DNA of 27,823 nucleotides from positions 1 through 27,823 of the forward strand of contig CAZUDB010000049.1 of NCBI GenBank assembly GCA_964619055.1. Direction: 5' to 3'. Both the position numbers and the translations under genes were made by a program. The first letter of the stretch is position 1. Each line of letters opens with the position of its first letter. A model generated the notes under the pieces. The model saw only the letters and a program-made list of their open reading frames with translations. It was not told the origin of the DNA and did not search any database. Origin of the DNA: CAYVUM01 sp964619055 (GTDB taxonomy: Bacteria > Pseudomonadota > Alphaproteobacteria > Rhodospirillales > Defluviicoccaceae). This document shows positions 1 to 7,155 of the stretch, one piece after another.

Positions 1-1
1 G

Positions 2-892
2 TTAGGCGTGCTGAGCGTCGCCCAGCGGCTGCTCGCCCGTGGGCATCGAACCGGCTTGGTTTTGGTTCTGGTCCTGGGCGACAATGCGGAAGGCTTTGGA
101 GTTCGGCAGGTCGCGCCAGAAGGCAAGCTGGCCGTAGCGGTCGAAGAGGTCGGGCGGCAGGATGGTCTTCCGCGGGCGTGGCCGGACTCTCGGGTGAACG
201 CGATGCAAGCCGTCAAGACCGAGCTGTGCGTCGAACTCTGGAGCGTCGTACGTCACGCCCTCAAAGTCGTGGGCGTAAGGCTCCTCACCGAGAAACTGGT
301 AGAGTAGCCTAAACACGTCCGGTGCATGCTGCGTCAGCAGATCGTAGTCGACGATGACCAGGCGCTCGGCGAAGTCCGAATAGCAGGCCTCCTTGAGCGC
401 ATGCCAGGCGAAGCCGACGAGCCGGTCGGCGCCGGCGAGGGCCTCGGTCCGCGTGTAGACGGTGGCGCGCTCACCAGGGTTGTTGAAGAGCCGCGTATGC
501 TCGAAGGCGTTCTGCCGGTATTGGCGCTCCATCGAGTCCATGATCCAAGCGACGTCACGCACGAGGCAAATGAGCTTTGCCTCGGGAAAGAGCCGCGTGA
601 GCGCCGGGAGGTGTGCGGTCCAGGCGCGGTTGGTGTCGAAGATAACGGGCTCGGGATGATCGGCGTAATAGCTGTCGAATAGGCCTCTGAGGAGCCTCGC
701 CCGCTGCTCTTGGTCGACCATAGTCGACAGCTCGGTGCCCGCCGAGACCTGAGCGATGAGGCCTTCAAAGAGCGAGGCCACCGGACTCGACATGCCGGCG
801 TGGAAGCGCTGGTTTTGGCGCAGGAGCGCCGCCGTCAGCGTCGAGCCTGCGCGCGGCAGGCCCGAGATGAAGTGGAAGGTGCGCGCGGTCAT
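2..892 (-). CDS. Sulfotransferase family protein (PAPS-dependent)
   Basis: Predicted cytoplasmic sulfotransferase that would move a sulfuryl group from PAPS to an unidentified acceptor. Read as 296 residues. The 5'-phosphosulfate-binding loop is SGLPRAGST at residues 10-18, and the 3'-phosphate-binding element follows a hydrophobic strand as VRDVAWIMDS (about 111-120), with R112 and S120 in the expected places. These two motifs in this order are characteristic of the Sulfotransfer_1/3 families. The ATG at 892 was chosen because GGAG lies seven bases upstream and the PAPS loop then falls near the N-terminus, as is usual. An in-frame start at 991 would add a 33-residue basic, low-complexity leader. 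The tail after about residue 270 is Gln/Asn-rich and looks disordered. The gene lies downstream of the glycine-rich surface-protein gene on the same strand, but a terminator hairpin separates them. The acceptor cannot be told from sequence. Confidence 0.85.
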   Translation of the reverse strand: MTARTFHFISGLPRAGSTLTAALLRQNQRFHAGMSSPVASLFEGLIAQVSAGTELSTMVDQEQRARLLRGLFDSYYADHPEPVIFDTNRAWTAHLPALTRLFPEAKLICLVRDVAWIMDSMERQYRQNAFEHTRLFNNPGERATVYTRTEALAGADRLVGFAWHALKEACYSDFAERLVIVDYDLLTQHAPDVFRLLYQFLGEEPYAHDFEGVTYDAPEFDAQLGLDGLHRVHPRVRPRPRKTILPPDLFDRYGQLAFWRDLPNSKAFRIVAQDQNQNQAGSMPTGEQPLGDAQHA

Positions 893-935
893 TGGCAGTC
901 TCCGGTCGCCCACGGCATCGGAGGTCGGAGATAAA

Positions 936-969
936 GGGCAGCGCGCCCTCGGGCAACGGCGCGCTGCCC
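936..969 (-). terminator. Rho-independent terminator between surface-protein and sulfotransferase genes
   Basis: A perfect 12-bp stem (936-947 paired with 958-969) has a 10-nt loop. Read on the minus strand, the stem is followed by TTTATCTCC. It sits 115 nt past the stop of the glycine-rich protein gene and before the sulfotransferase start, so it probably ends the transcript of the upstream gene. The T-tract is short, so termination may be partial. Confidence 0.7.
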
Positions 970-1083
970 CGACGCTGGCCGTCGGTGCCAAGGCTCCGGT
1001 CGGTCGCCGCTCGGCCTCACCCAGGTCCTTGCGGTTGGACGCTGAGCAAAAGACGGATCACCGACGAGCCTTGCCGCCTCGCA

Positions 1084-4000
1084 TCACCTCGCCGAGCCGG
1101 CATATCGGCGGAGCACGACGAAACCGGCGCAGGCGGAGAGCAGGAGCCAAGCGCTCGCCGGGAGCGGGACTTGGCTCACCGTCACCTGCAACGTCATGCC
1201 GTCGGAGCGCGCGACCGAGGCCACGTCGAAGCGGTAGCCGTCGCTGCCCTCGATGCGGAGGATGTCGCCGATCGCGTCACCGTCCAGGCCCTCGACCACG
1301 ATCTCTTCGGCGTGGAGAACGTCGTAGGTGCCCAGATCTTCTTCGGTCAAATCGCCGAACATCATGGCGTGGATGGTCGCGTCGGGCGCGAAGGTCATCG
1401 TCCCGCCGATGGAGAGCACGTCGGCCGCGTCCGCCGAGAGGTCGAGGACGAGTTCTCCCTCCGCTTCCTGGATGTAATCGCCGTCGATCCACGTCGAGCC
1501 CGCCACACCGTCTCCGCCCACATAGAGGGTGCCCTCGTTGACGAGCTGCTTGACCTCGAGCCGCTCGCCCGCCTCCACTATGGCGCCGACCCCGTTCAGG
1601 AGGGTTATTTCGCCACGCTCTCCATCAGCAGGGGTTGCGAGCGGGGAAGCTGCGCTTTCGTCGTTACATCTAGGGTTGTTGACACAAATACTTCCGACGA
1701 TTTTCGCGTTCGTATCGGCGTTGTTGTTCACAGCGAGGCTTCCAGAACCGTTGTAAGCGATAGCGATTCCCGAACTGCCTTCCACTGATTGGATCGTGCC
1801 GGAGTTCTCCACTGTGTTGGAGTCTTTGCCGGCGTCCACGTAAATGGCTGCACCATCCTGAAACTCATTGCTATCGCTGGCCGTGCCGCCTTGCACCGTC
1901 ACCCCCTCGTTAACGGTGATATCGATCTTACCGTTAAACAACGCGATTACCCCTAGTCGCGTTGCGCTAGAGCCGCCTGCGAATCCTTGACTTGACGCAT
2001 AGATCCCGTGCGCACCACGGCCGGAGACGTAGATGTTATTGCTCGTCGTAATCGTCACGTCGCCGCCAACGGCGCCCGCGTTTGTGTATATCGTTCTTGT
2101 TGTTGAAGGCGTCCCGCTGATGCTCGTTGCAAAGATGCCGTGGGCTTGGCTCTGCGTCGTTTTGATCCCGGTCGAGCTTGCGGCCAGCGAAATCTCGATG
2201 TCGCCACCGTTGCCCGGCGCTCCATAGTTAACGGAGTTTTCGATCAGGGGGGTGTCGGCGCCGGTGCTGGTCGCACTAATTCCAATAGCGCCAGGACCCG
2301 ATGTGTTGATGTTGAAGCCGCCGGCAATGGTGATCTTGCCGCCGGCGCCGCCCTGGCCCGACCAGCCGTTCTTCGCCCCCTCGGTGTCGCTAGACCGCTC
2401 GCCGCCCTGGCCGGCCACTCCGCCCGTACTACTCGCAACGACGCCATGGGCGGAGGAGCCGGAGGTCGTGATCGTGCGTGTCCCCGACGCAATTGTGATG
2501 GCCCCCCCATCGCCGCCGTTACCGCCGTCCTTGCCGGTAGTGTCCTCTTCGTCACTGGCTTCCTTTTCCGCCTTTATGCCGTAACCGCCCTTGCTGTCCA
2601 TAAAAATGCCGTATGCTTTTTCCCCGGTCGTGGTAATCGTCCATTGACCGGCGCTGGTGGTGCCGTCCGGTAACGTGTCGAAGTAAAGGTGACCGCCGCG
2701 CCCGCCATCGCCCCCCGGCCCCGGATCCGCATTGCTACCGCCACCCTGCGTGGGACTCCCGTAGCCCCCGTGGCCGCCGAACGATTCGAGCTTTATCGCT
2801 TCGCCGCTGCTGTCGATTGTGGATGTCGAGCTCGTGACGATACCGACCGTGCCGCCCGCACCCCCAGTGCCGCCCTGCCTATTCTTGGGCGGACTGTGGG
2901 TGTTGTACCCGGCGTTGCCGCCGGTCCCGCCTTGGCTGGCCGCGATGATTCCCGTGCCGTTGGCGGAGATCGTCCATGTTCCGGAAACGTTGATTTCTGA
3001 TCCGGCCCCGCCATCGCCGCCCGCCCCGGGGGAACCCTTCTGGGAGTCGTTGGTGTCCGATCCGCGGCCTCCGTTGCCGCCATTTCCAAGGAGTTCGACG
3101 GCGACGGAGTCATCGCCTTGCGTGGTGACGCTGCGGGCGGCGTCCCCCAAGAGGATCTGACCGCCCGCCCCCCCTTGGCCGCCAGGGTGCCCCTCTCCTT
3201 TCAGCGTCCCTCCGGAGTCGCCACCTTTACCGCCAACGGTCTCCAGCCGGATGGCCCTCGCGCCGGCGGTCGTCGTGATGTCCCATGTTCCGGTGGAGGT
3301 GCCACCGTCGTTCGGGTTGAAGTCAAGCATGATAGGACCGCCCGCACCACCGTCGCCGGCCATACCGCCGCTCGCTTCGCCTTCAGCAGCGCCGGCATTC
3401 CATGCCGTTCCCCCGTTCCCCCCATCCCCACCCGACGAGACCAAATGAACGGCGTGGGTGGGTGCCGTGACCGTCGTCTTGACATTTGTCGTCAACGTGA
3501 CGGTTCCTGTGCTGCCGCCGGCGCCGCCGTCTCCGCCGCCCTGCTGGAATCCCGAGCTCGGACCACCGCGGCCGCCATCGCCCCCACGCGCGCCCGTCGT
3601 CGAGGCATCAATTGTCCCATCGGTGTCCGAGCCTCCGTTAAGCGTGACATCGCCTCCATAGGGGCCGAGGAGGATGGGCACGCCGCCACCACCACCGCCC
3701 GCTTCGCCCGCTCGACCTGGCTTTCCTTGTGGTCCTTCCGCTCCTTTCGCACCCTCCGTCCCCGCCGATTGCACCAACAGCACACTCTGAGCCCCTTTGT
3801 TCGTCGCGGTGCCGGTAAAATGCAAGCCAAGATTCGGTGCTTGTTTTCCAGAATCGACCGGATTCGGCGCAAAAGAAACGTTGGCGCTTCCATCGCCAAC
3901 TTCATGCGTAATAGAACCCATATCAATCTCCAGATTGAGATTGATACTGCCTTCACGCTGCGTCGAGAAAATGAATGGGCCAGTATAAGGTTCGTCTTGC

Positions 4001-4284
4001 CCCTCGCTGTTCTTGATGGGGGTGAGACTGTCAACGATGATCTTGTCGACGCCCACACCTCCGTCATCGACGTCAAGCCCAGAATTAACGCCAACCTGGA
4101 AGCCCAGACTTTGGTTGCCCTGACAGAAGTAGTCTCCCGAGACGGTACAGTCATCGGGATCGGCGAGGAGCGGCGTCGACAGTGCCGTCGTACCGAGCAA
4201 AACGCTTAAGCCGGCCAGCGACCGGCGGATGGACCGGCCGATGACCGGCTTGCTCCAAGTAAAAGCGCGCGTGTCCGAACCCAT
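1084..4284 (-). CDS. Glycine-rich repeat surface protein with VPLPA-CTERM sorting signal
   Basis: Predicted exported, cell-surface protein of 1066 residues. A signal peptide is visible (basic RRSLAG, hydrophobic core, TPLLA then D at about residue 41). Residues 175-196 are collagen-like G-x-y triplets. From about 215 to 740 there are roughly nine to eleven units: a strand-like segment such as GTWTITTTG..A.GI.A.S followed by a GGxGGxGG run. This resembles the beta-helix passenger of adhesins and autotransporters. Residues 740-1030 are less repetitive and acidic. The protein ends in VPLPASAWLLL, then AGFVVL, then RRYAGSAR. That is the motif, transmembrane helix and basic tail of VPLPA-CTERM proteins, which exosortase-type enzymes are thought to process. 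No beta-barrel translocator is present. The ATG at 4284 has AGAGG/AAAGAG upstream. No exosortase gene is in the window. The sorting class is clear; adhesin-like function is inference. Confidence 0.85.
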   Translation of the reverse strand: MGSDTRAFTWSKPVIGRSIRRSLAGLSVLLGTTALSTPLLADPDDCTVSGDYFCQGNQSLGFQVGVNSGLDVDDGGVGVDKIIVDSLTPIKNSEGQDEPYTGPFIFSTQREGSINLNLEIDMGSITHEVGDGSANVSFAPNPVDSGKQAPNLGLHFTGTATNKGAQSVLLVQSAGTEGAKGAEGPQGKPGRAGEAGGGGGGVPILLGPYGGDVTLNGGSDTDGTIDASTTGARGGDGGRGGPSSGFQQGGGDGGAGGSTGTVTLTTNVKTTVTAPTHAVHLVSSGGDGGNGGTAWNAGAAEGEASGGMAGDGGAGGPIMLDFNPNDGGTSTGTWDITTTAGARAIRLETVGGKGGDSGGTLKGEGHPGGQGGAGGQILLGDAARSVTTQGDDSVAVELLGNGGNGGRGSDTNDSQKGSPGAGGDGGAGSEINVSGTWTISANGTGIIAASQGGTGGNAGYNTHSPPKNRQGGTGGAGGTVGIVTSSTSTIDSSGEAIKLESFGGHGGYGSPTQGGGSNADPGPGGDGGRGGHLYFDTLPDGTTSAGQWTITTTGEKAYGIFMDSKGGYGIKAEKEASDEEDTTGKDGGNGGDGGAITIASGTRTITTSGSSAHGVVASSTGGVAGQGGERSSDTEGAKNGWSGQGGAGGKITIAGGFNINTSGPGAIGISATSTGADTPLIENSVNYGAPGNGGDIEISLAASSTGIKTTQSQAHGIFATSISGTPSTTRTIYTNAGAVGGDVTITTSNNIYVSGRGAHGIYASSQGFAGGSSATRLGVIALFNGKIDITVNEGVTVQGGTASDSNEFQDGAAIYVDAGKDSNTVENSGTIQSVEGSSGIAIAYNGSGSLAVNNNADTNAKIVGSICVNNPRCNDESAASPLATPADGERGEITLLNGVGAIVEAGERLEVKQLVNEGTLYVGGDGVAGSTWIDGDYIQEAEGELVLDLSADAADVLSIGGTMTFAPDATIHAMMFGDLTEEDLGTYDVLHAEEIVVEGLDGDAIGDILRIEGSDGYRFDVASVARSDGMTLQVTVSQVPLPASAWLLLSACAGFVVLRRYAGSAR
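2065..3640 (-). repeat. In-frame glycine-rich repeats inside the VPLPA-CTERM protein gene
   Basis: Codons for about residues 215-740 form tandem, diverged units of about 45-70 codons. Each encodes a Thr-rich strand (for example TITTTG, TITTSG, TISANG), a small-residue turn (A.GI.A.S) and clustered GGxGG runs. Units are similar in protein pattern rather than identical in DNA, so this is a protein repeat and not a recent DNA duplication. The regular GGN codons also create long antisense open frames without protein-like composition. Confidence 0.75.
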
Positions 4285-4587
4285 CTCTTTGCCTCTGAGT
4301 CATGTTGCAAACCAAAAGGCGCCGACTTGACCTCGCCCCGGCCGCACCGCCGGAACCTGGGCCAACACCACGCAACGCGCCGACTTCGGGCGCACCGCGT
4401 CGTCCACTGTCGCAATCACTGAGGCCGGTCTCGAACGCGATCAGCGATCGAGAACGTCCCGCACCGTTTTTGAAATCGTCCCAAACCGCACTAAACGGTA
4501 ACGACTCGATCCACGTCGGTCTGTCTCATTGTCCGATTGGTCTGCAGTGTACAATCGCGGGCCATGGCCAGCAAACGTTACGTCTGC

Positions 4588-4733
4588 CGGGGGGTCTACA
4601 CAGGGTCAGACTCGGGCTTCGGATGGAGCCCCTCAAGGTTCCGCTTATGGCAAGCGAAGCGGAAGGATCGCTGTCTCGGGACGTACCGATAGTCCGCACA
4701 ACCGAACTCGACGCCGAGAACGCCAAAACCATC
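4588..4733 (+). pseudogene. Degenerate N-terminal part of a tyrosine recombinase (arm-binding, DUF4102-type)
   Basis: No intact gene is present, but a frame-hopping reading recovers the pattern of the arm-DNA-binding domain of P4-type integrases. GGL.RVR appears near 4590, then RFRLWQAKRKDR and LGTY ending about 4687. A one-base shift there leads into PIVRTTELDAENAK. Family members have G-L-x-L-x-V, a basic W-x-F-x-Y strand, K-x-x-x-LGTYP and a following A-rich helix. At least one frameshift and a stop separate the parts. With the C-terminal integrase remnant at 5009-5202 it marks an old integration. The identification rests on short motifs in more than one frame and is moderate. Confidence 0.4.
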
Positions 4734-4763
4734 TATACACGATCGCGCAGGATGCAGGGTACC

Positions 4764-4788
4764 GGTTGCGGGGGGCAGGATTTGAACC
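4764..4788 (-). repeat. tRNA-fMet-like 3'-end fragment (candidate attachment-site remnant)
   Basis: Read on the minus strand, the segment begins GGTTCAAATCCTGC and continues C-rich into CGCAACC. This is close to the T-loop, 3' T-stem and acceptor 3' strand of the usual alphaproteobacterial initiator tRNA, with one extra C and CCG instead of CCA. The 5' half of the T-stem (GAGGGG instead of GCAGG) and the rest of a tRNA are missing. Integrase recognition sites commonly coincide with such tRNA 3' ends, so this is read as an att remnant and not a tRNA gene. Confidence 0.5.
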
Positions 4789-4825
4789 CCTCGCACGTCT
4801 TCTTATCGCGGTAGGGCAATTCTCG

Positions 4826-4886
4826 CTTTTTGAGACCTCAGAAAAAACGCTGCGGCCCCCACCGCACCACGTGGAAACTCAAAAAG
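4826..4886. repeat. Inverted repeat in the integration scar
   Basis: CTTTTTGAG at 4826-4834 and its exact complement CTCAAAAAG at 4878-4886 enclose 43 nt. It lies between the tRNA-like fragment and the integrase C-terminal remnant. It could be a leftover terminator or recombinase arm site. Nothing more can be supported. Confidence 0.3.
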
Positions 4887-5008
4887 GGGGACCCCTTCGA
4901 GCAACGAACCACAAAGGCACCCGGCCTGGGCGGGCCTGGGTGAGCCAAGCTGCCTGAGCCTGCGATAGCTACTGTCAGCCGACGGCTGGTCTGCCTCGAA
5001 CCTGCGGT

Positions 5009-5202
5009 CAGGCTCGGTGCTCTGTTCCACTAGACCAGGAGTTCCCTCCGAAGCGGGTCCAGGCCATCCTAGGGCATTCAAGCATACAGATGACGTATGA
5101 CGTTTACGGCCACTTGTTCCCCAGCGAGAAAGACGATTTCGAGCGACTGGCGGCAAGTGAGCTTGCCGTTATCGGCAACGACGATGCAACATCACTGCGA
5201 CA
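5009..5202 (+). pseudogene. C-terminal remnant of a tyrosine recombinase / phage integrase
   Basis: In one open frame the segment reads LDQEFPPKRVQ, then AILGHSSIQMTYDVYGHLFP, then about 25 further residues. This is the last part of the integrase catalytic domain: the LGH histidine (third basic catalytic position) and the Tyr of the Y-x-x-YGH region, which holds the nucleophile. The first catalytic Arg, the Lys and the H-x-x-R box are absent, and the frame closes at an upstream TGA (4955-4957), so no functional recombinase can be made. The open frame continues to 5404, but the part after about 5202 looks like read-through into the att region and the end of the lysR gene. It is the strongest evidence that the region is a decayed island junction. 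Confidence 0.7.
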
Positions 5203-5263
5203 CGTCGTCATATTTCCCTTATATTTCAATGCGAAAATTTTCAATCATCATCCGCGCGTCGGG

Positions 5264-5291
5264 GGGGGTTCAAGTCTCTCCTCCGCTACCA
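5264..5291 (+). repeat. tRNA 3'-end-like fragment ending in CCA (candidate att site)
   Basis: The segment has the anatomy of a tRNA 3' end: a possible T-stem (5264-5268 with 5276-5280, two G-U pairs), T-loop TTCAAGT (5269-5275), a seven-base acceptor strand (5281-5287), discriminator A and CCA (5289-5291). No matching 5' acceptor strand (AGCGGAG) or anticodon arm lies upstream. It sits 62 nt beyond the integrase remnant, where an attachment-site duplication would be expected. The tRNA identity is not clear. Confidence 0.5.
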
Positions 5292-5328
5292 AATCTTCTG
5301 AACAGCAAGAGCCGTTTGACCCTTCCGC

Positions 5329-6228
5329 TCACGGCACCGCGGCTGTGACGAACGTCGCACTGGGGCGGAAGTGGTCGATGATGTGCTCCGCCAGGCAATC
5401 GTGAAGGATGGACCGAGCGGCCACCGATCGCCGCAGTTCGATCCGATAGTCGGGCATGGGCGGAAAGCCGTCCCGCTGGTTCAACACGCGCAGGTCTTCG
5501 GTCACGTTGCTCTTGGGCAGCGCGCAGACGGCGAGGCCGGCACGGGCTGCCGCCATGATCGCCGCCAGGCTGACGCTGGTCATGGCCAGCCGGTAGGATC
5601 GTCCCGTGGCGGCCAGCGCGTCGATTGCCCGCTGGCGGAACTTGCAGCCGGGCTGAAACAGCGCGAGCGGCACCGCGTCCTCCTCATGGGGGGCGTGCCG
5701 CGCGGAAGTCGCCCACACCACCGGCTCCTGCAGCAGGATCACGCCCTCATCGTCATCGCCGTAGCCGTAGGTCACCATCGCTAGGTCGATCGCGTTCTCG
5801 GCCAACCGCGCGAGCAAGCGTACCGAGGTATCGCACACGACCTCCACGTGGACGTGGCATTGACTTTCGAAAAACCGGGCCAGGATCGCCGGCAGGAAAG
5901 CGACGGCGTATTCGTCCGGCGTGCCTAAGGTCACCGTGCCCTCCAGGTTGGGCTCCGCGAACACAGCCAGAGCCTCACGGTGAGCGCGCAGGATGCGCCG
6001 CGCGTGGCCCAGCAGCACCTCGCCGTCATGGGTCAGGCGGACGGTCCGACCCTCGCGCAGGAACACTGGACGCCCCAGCGTTTCCTCAAGCCGCTTGATC
6101 TGCATGCTGACTGCGGACTGCGTCCGGTGCACGCGGCCGGCGGCGTCGGTGAAGCTGCCGCTTTCGGCAATCGCCACGAACGTCTGCAGCAGATCAGGTT
6201 CCAGGGTTGCCAGCATCACGCTACTCAC
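5329..6228 (-). CDS. LysR-family transcriptional regulator
   Basis: DNA-binding regulator of 299 residues, the typical length for LysR-type proteins. The winged helix-turn-helix is at about residues 9-68 (LLQTFVAIAESGSFTDAA, then RTQSAVSMQIKRLEETLG). The effector-binding domain fills about 95-290. It starts at a GTG (6228) with AGGA eight bases upstream; an ATG four codons in (6216) is an alternative. It is divergent from a DUF1127 gene with 114 nt between them, an arrangement I recall from several alphaproteobacteria that suggests it controls that small protein and itself. The effector is unknown. The 3' end lies close to the integration scar, but the domain appears complete. Confidence 0.9.
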   Translation of the reverse strand: MSSVMLATLEPDLLQTFVAIAESGSFTDAAGRVHRTQSAVSMQIKRLEETLGRPVFLREGRTVRLTHDGEVLLGHARRILRAHREALAVFAEPNLEGTVTLGTPDEYAVAFLPAILARFFESQCHVHVEVVCDTSVRLLARLAENAIDLAMVTYGYGDDDEGVILLQEPVVWATSARHAPHEEDAVPLALFQPGCKFRQRAIDALAATGRSYRLAMTSVSLAAIMAAARAGLAVCALPKSNVTEDLRVLNQRDGFPPMPDYRIELRRSVAARSILHDCLAEHIIDHFRPSATFVTAAVP

Positions 6229-6240
6229 ATCAGTTTTCCT

Positions 6241-6266
6241 GATGAATATAATAAAAACTATTCGTT
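6241..6266. promoter_or_regulatory. Candidate LysR operator in the lysR-DUF1127 divergent region
   Basis: GATGAATA (6241-6248) and TATTCGTT (6259-6266) form an imperfect inverted repeat (six of eight positions) around an AT-rich 10-nt centre, so it contains the T-N11-A type dyad of LysR sites. It starts 13 nt upstream of the lysR GTG and is 76 nt from the DUF1127 ATG, suited to autoregulation and activation of the divergent gene. It is the most AT-rich part of an otherwise GC-rich gap. Confidence 0.45.
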
Positions 6267-6342
6267 GGATTGATCAACCCCGCGTCGGCAGAGTTGGCTT
6301 CAAGGAGATCGTCGCATCGGCGACCGGATCAGGAGCCCGACC

Positions 6343-6753
6343 ATGCTGTATCGATCAGACAATCACGGCGACCCGTACACCCGCTATCTCCGTCACGCGC
6401 GGGTAGAACGGGCACGCGCCTTCAGTCATCTGTTTGCGATCGTGGCGCGGACCGTCTCACCGCCGGTCCGAGCGCTGGGGCGCACCGTGGTCAATGCCGT
6501 TCGTTCGCTGGCAAAACGTTTGGCCGAGGCCCATCGGCGGCGGGCCGCGATGCGCGAGCTTCAGGGATTCGACGACAGGATTCTGGCGGATATCGGCATC
6601 TCCCGCAGTCAAATTGCCGCCGCCGTCCTTGTGGGCCGTCCGCCGGACGAGGCACCAAAGGAGCCTTCAGCCAAGCCGCGCCGCTTCAGGCTGATCATCA
6701 ACCGAGCGACAAAGGTGAAGGCCACCCCGCCCCGATCACGCAAAGCCGCCTGA
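6343..6753 (+). CDS. DUF1127 domain protein
   Basis: Small basic protein of 136 residues. The DUF1127 signature is at about residues 70-91, with RELQGFDDRILADIGISRSQ matching the family pattern of R-E-L, D-D-R-x-L-x-D-I-G and I-S-R. The N-terminal 60 residues are Arg/Ala-rich and probably helical. The C-terminal tail (about 100-136) is very basic and Pro/Lys-rich, longer than in the short (about 50 aa) members of the family, which in some alphaproteobacteria affect phosphate uptake, carbon metabolism or RNA handling. AGGAG about eight bases before the ATG supports the start. Its partner is probably the divergent LysR regulator. Function is otherwise unknown. Confidence 0.85.
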   Translation: MLYRSDNHGDPYTRYLRHARVERARAFSHLFAIVARTVSPPVRALGRTVVNAVRSLAKRLAEAHRRRAAMRELQGFDDRILADIGISRSQIAAAVLVGRPPDEAPKEPSAKPRRFRLIINRATKVKATPPRSRKAA

Positions 6754-6841
6754 AGCGGACCGCCCCCGGAAGATCATTGACACCCCGGTCCTCTGGCACT
6801 GACGATCGATCCAGTGAGATGCAGCGGGAGCGGGGCGGATC

Positions 6842-6860
6842 GGCAAACGCGGCGTTTGCC
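6842..6860. repeat. Perfect 9-bp palindrome downstream of the DUF1127 gene
   Basis: GGCAAACGC and GCGTTTGCC flank a single G. It lies 88 nt past the stop of the DUF1127 gene. It may be an mRNA hairpin or a protein-binding site. It has no T-tract, so it is not the terminator. Confidence 0.4.
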
Positions 6861-6902
6861 AAACGCATCGGTATCCCGCCCTCCTTGTCATTACCGATGG
6901 CT

Positions 6903-6954
6903 CGACCCGACCATCCACGTCTTGAGTACGTCGGGGTCGGCGGTGCCTTTTTTT
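6903..6954 (+). terminator. Probable intrinsic terminator of the DUF1127 transcript
   Basis: CGACCCGAC (6903-6911) can pair with GTCGGGGTCG (6930-6939) with one bulge. The downstream arm is followed within nine bases by seven consecutive T (6948-6954). The loop is long (18 nt), so strength is uncertain. No credible gene was seen in the 402-nt gap 6754-7155 that contains it. Confidence 0.5.
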
Positions 6955-7108
6955 AGGCCCCGGCGCCGCGTTTTCCGCCCTGTGCTCCCATACTCCCTCC
7001 CGCCCCAAGAACACGACGGCGTAAATGGTCCGGTCACGCCCGGCCATGACGTTCTTTCTTCGTGCGGACTGTTCCGCCGGTATCGCCCGCCTGATAGACA
7101 TGCGCCCC

Positions 7109-7140
7109 CTTAAAATTTAATTTCTGTCAAAAATTTAAAA
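7109..7140. promoter_or_regulatory. AT-rich inverted repeat before the esterase-fusion gene
   Basis: A 30-nt AT-rich block ends 15 nt before the proposed ATG at 7156. Its ends form an imperfect inverted repeat (7109-7118 versus 7131-7140, eight of ten matches) around a 12-nt spacer containing CTGTC. In a GC-rich background this is the likely promoter/operator of the downstream gene. No exact -35/-10 pair is claimed. Confidence 0.4.
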
Positions 7141-7155
7141 ACATCCTCGACATGA

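Noticed and set aside
756..1541. 261-residue Arg-rich plus-strand open frame
   Set aside because: Antisense to the sulfotransferase and surface-protein genes; extreme Arg/Pro content is typical of a shadow frame in GC-rich DNA.
2065..3640. CRISPR-like or satellite repeat array
   Set aside because: The repetitiveness is in the protein (GGxGG units) with diverged DNA and variable unit length; there are no identical direct repeats with spacers anywhere in the window.
3118..4209. 363-residue plus-strand open frame
   Set aside because: Shadow of the glycine-rich gene, produced by biased GGN codons; Arg-rich and without family features.
4986..5042. Possible third, degenerate tRNA on the minus strand (GGTTCGAGG plus a CTGGTCT/AGACCAG pair)
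   Set aside because: The paired arms enclose only 39 nt, too few for a tRNA, no anticodon stem forms, and the same bases lie in the integrase remnant frame.
6736..7101. 121-residue minus-strand open frame after the DUF1127 gene
   Set aside because: Arg-rich, overlaps the probable terminator, no ribosome site or family motif seen.
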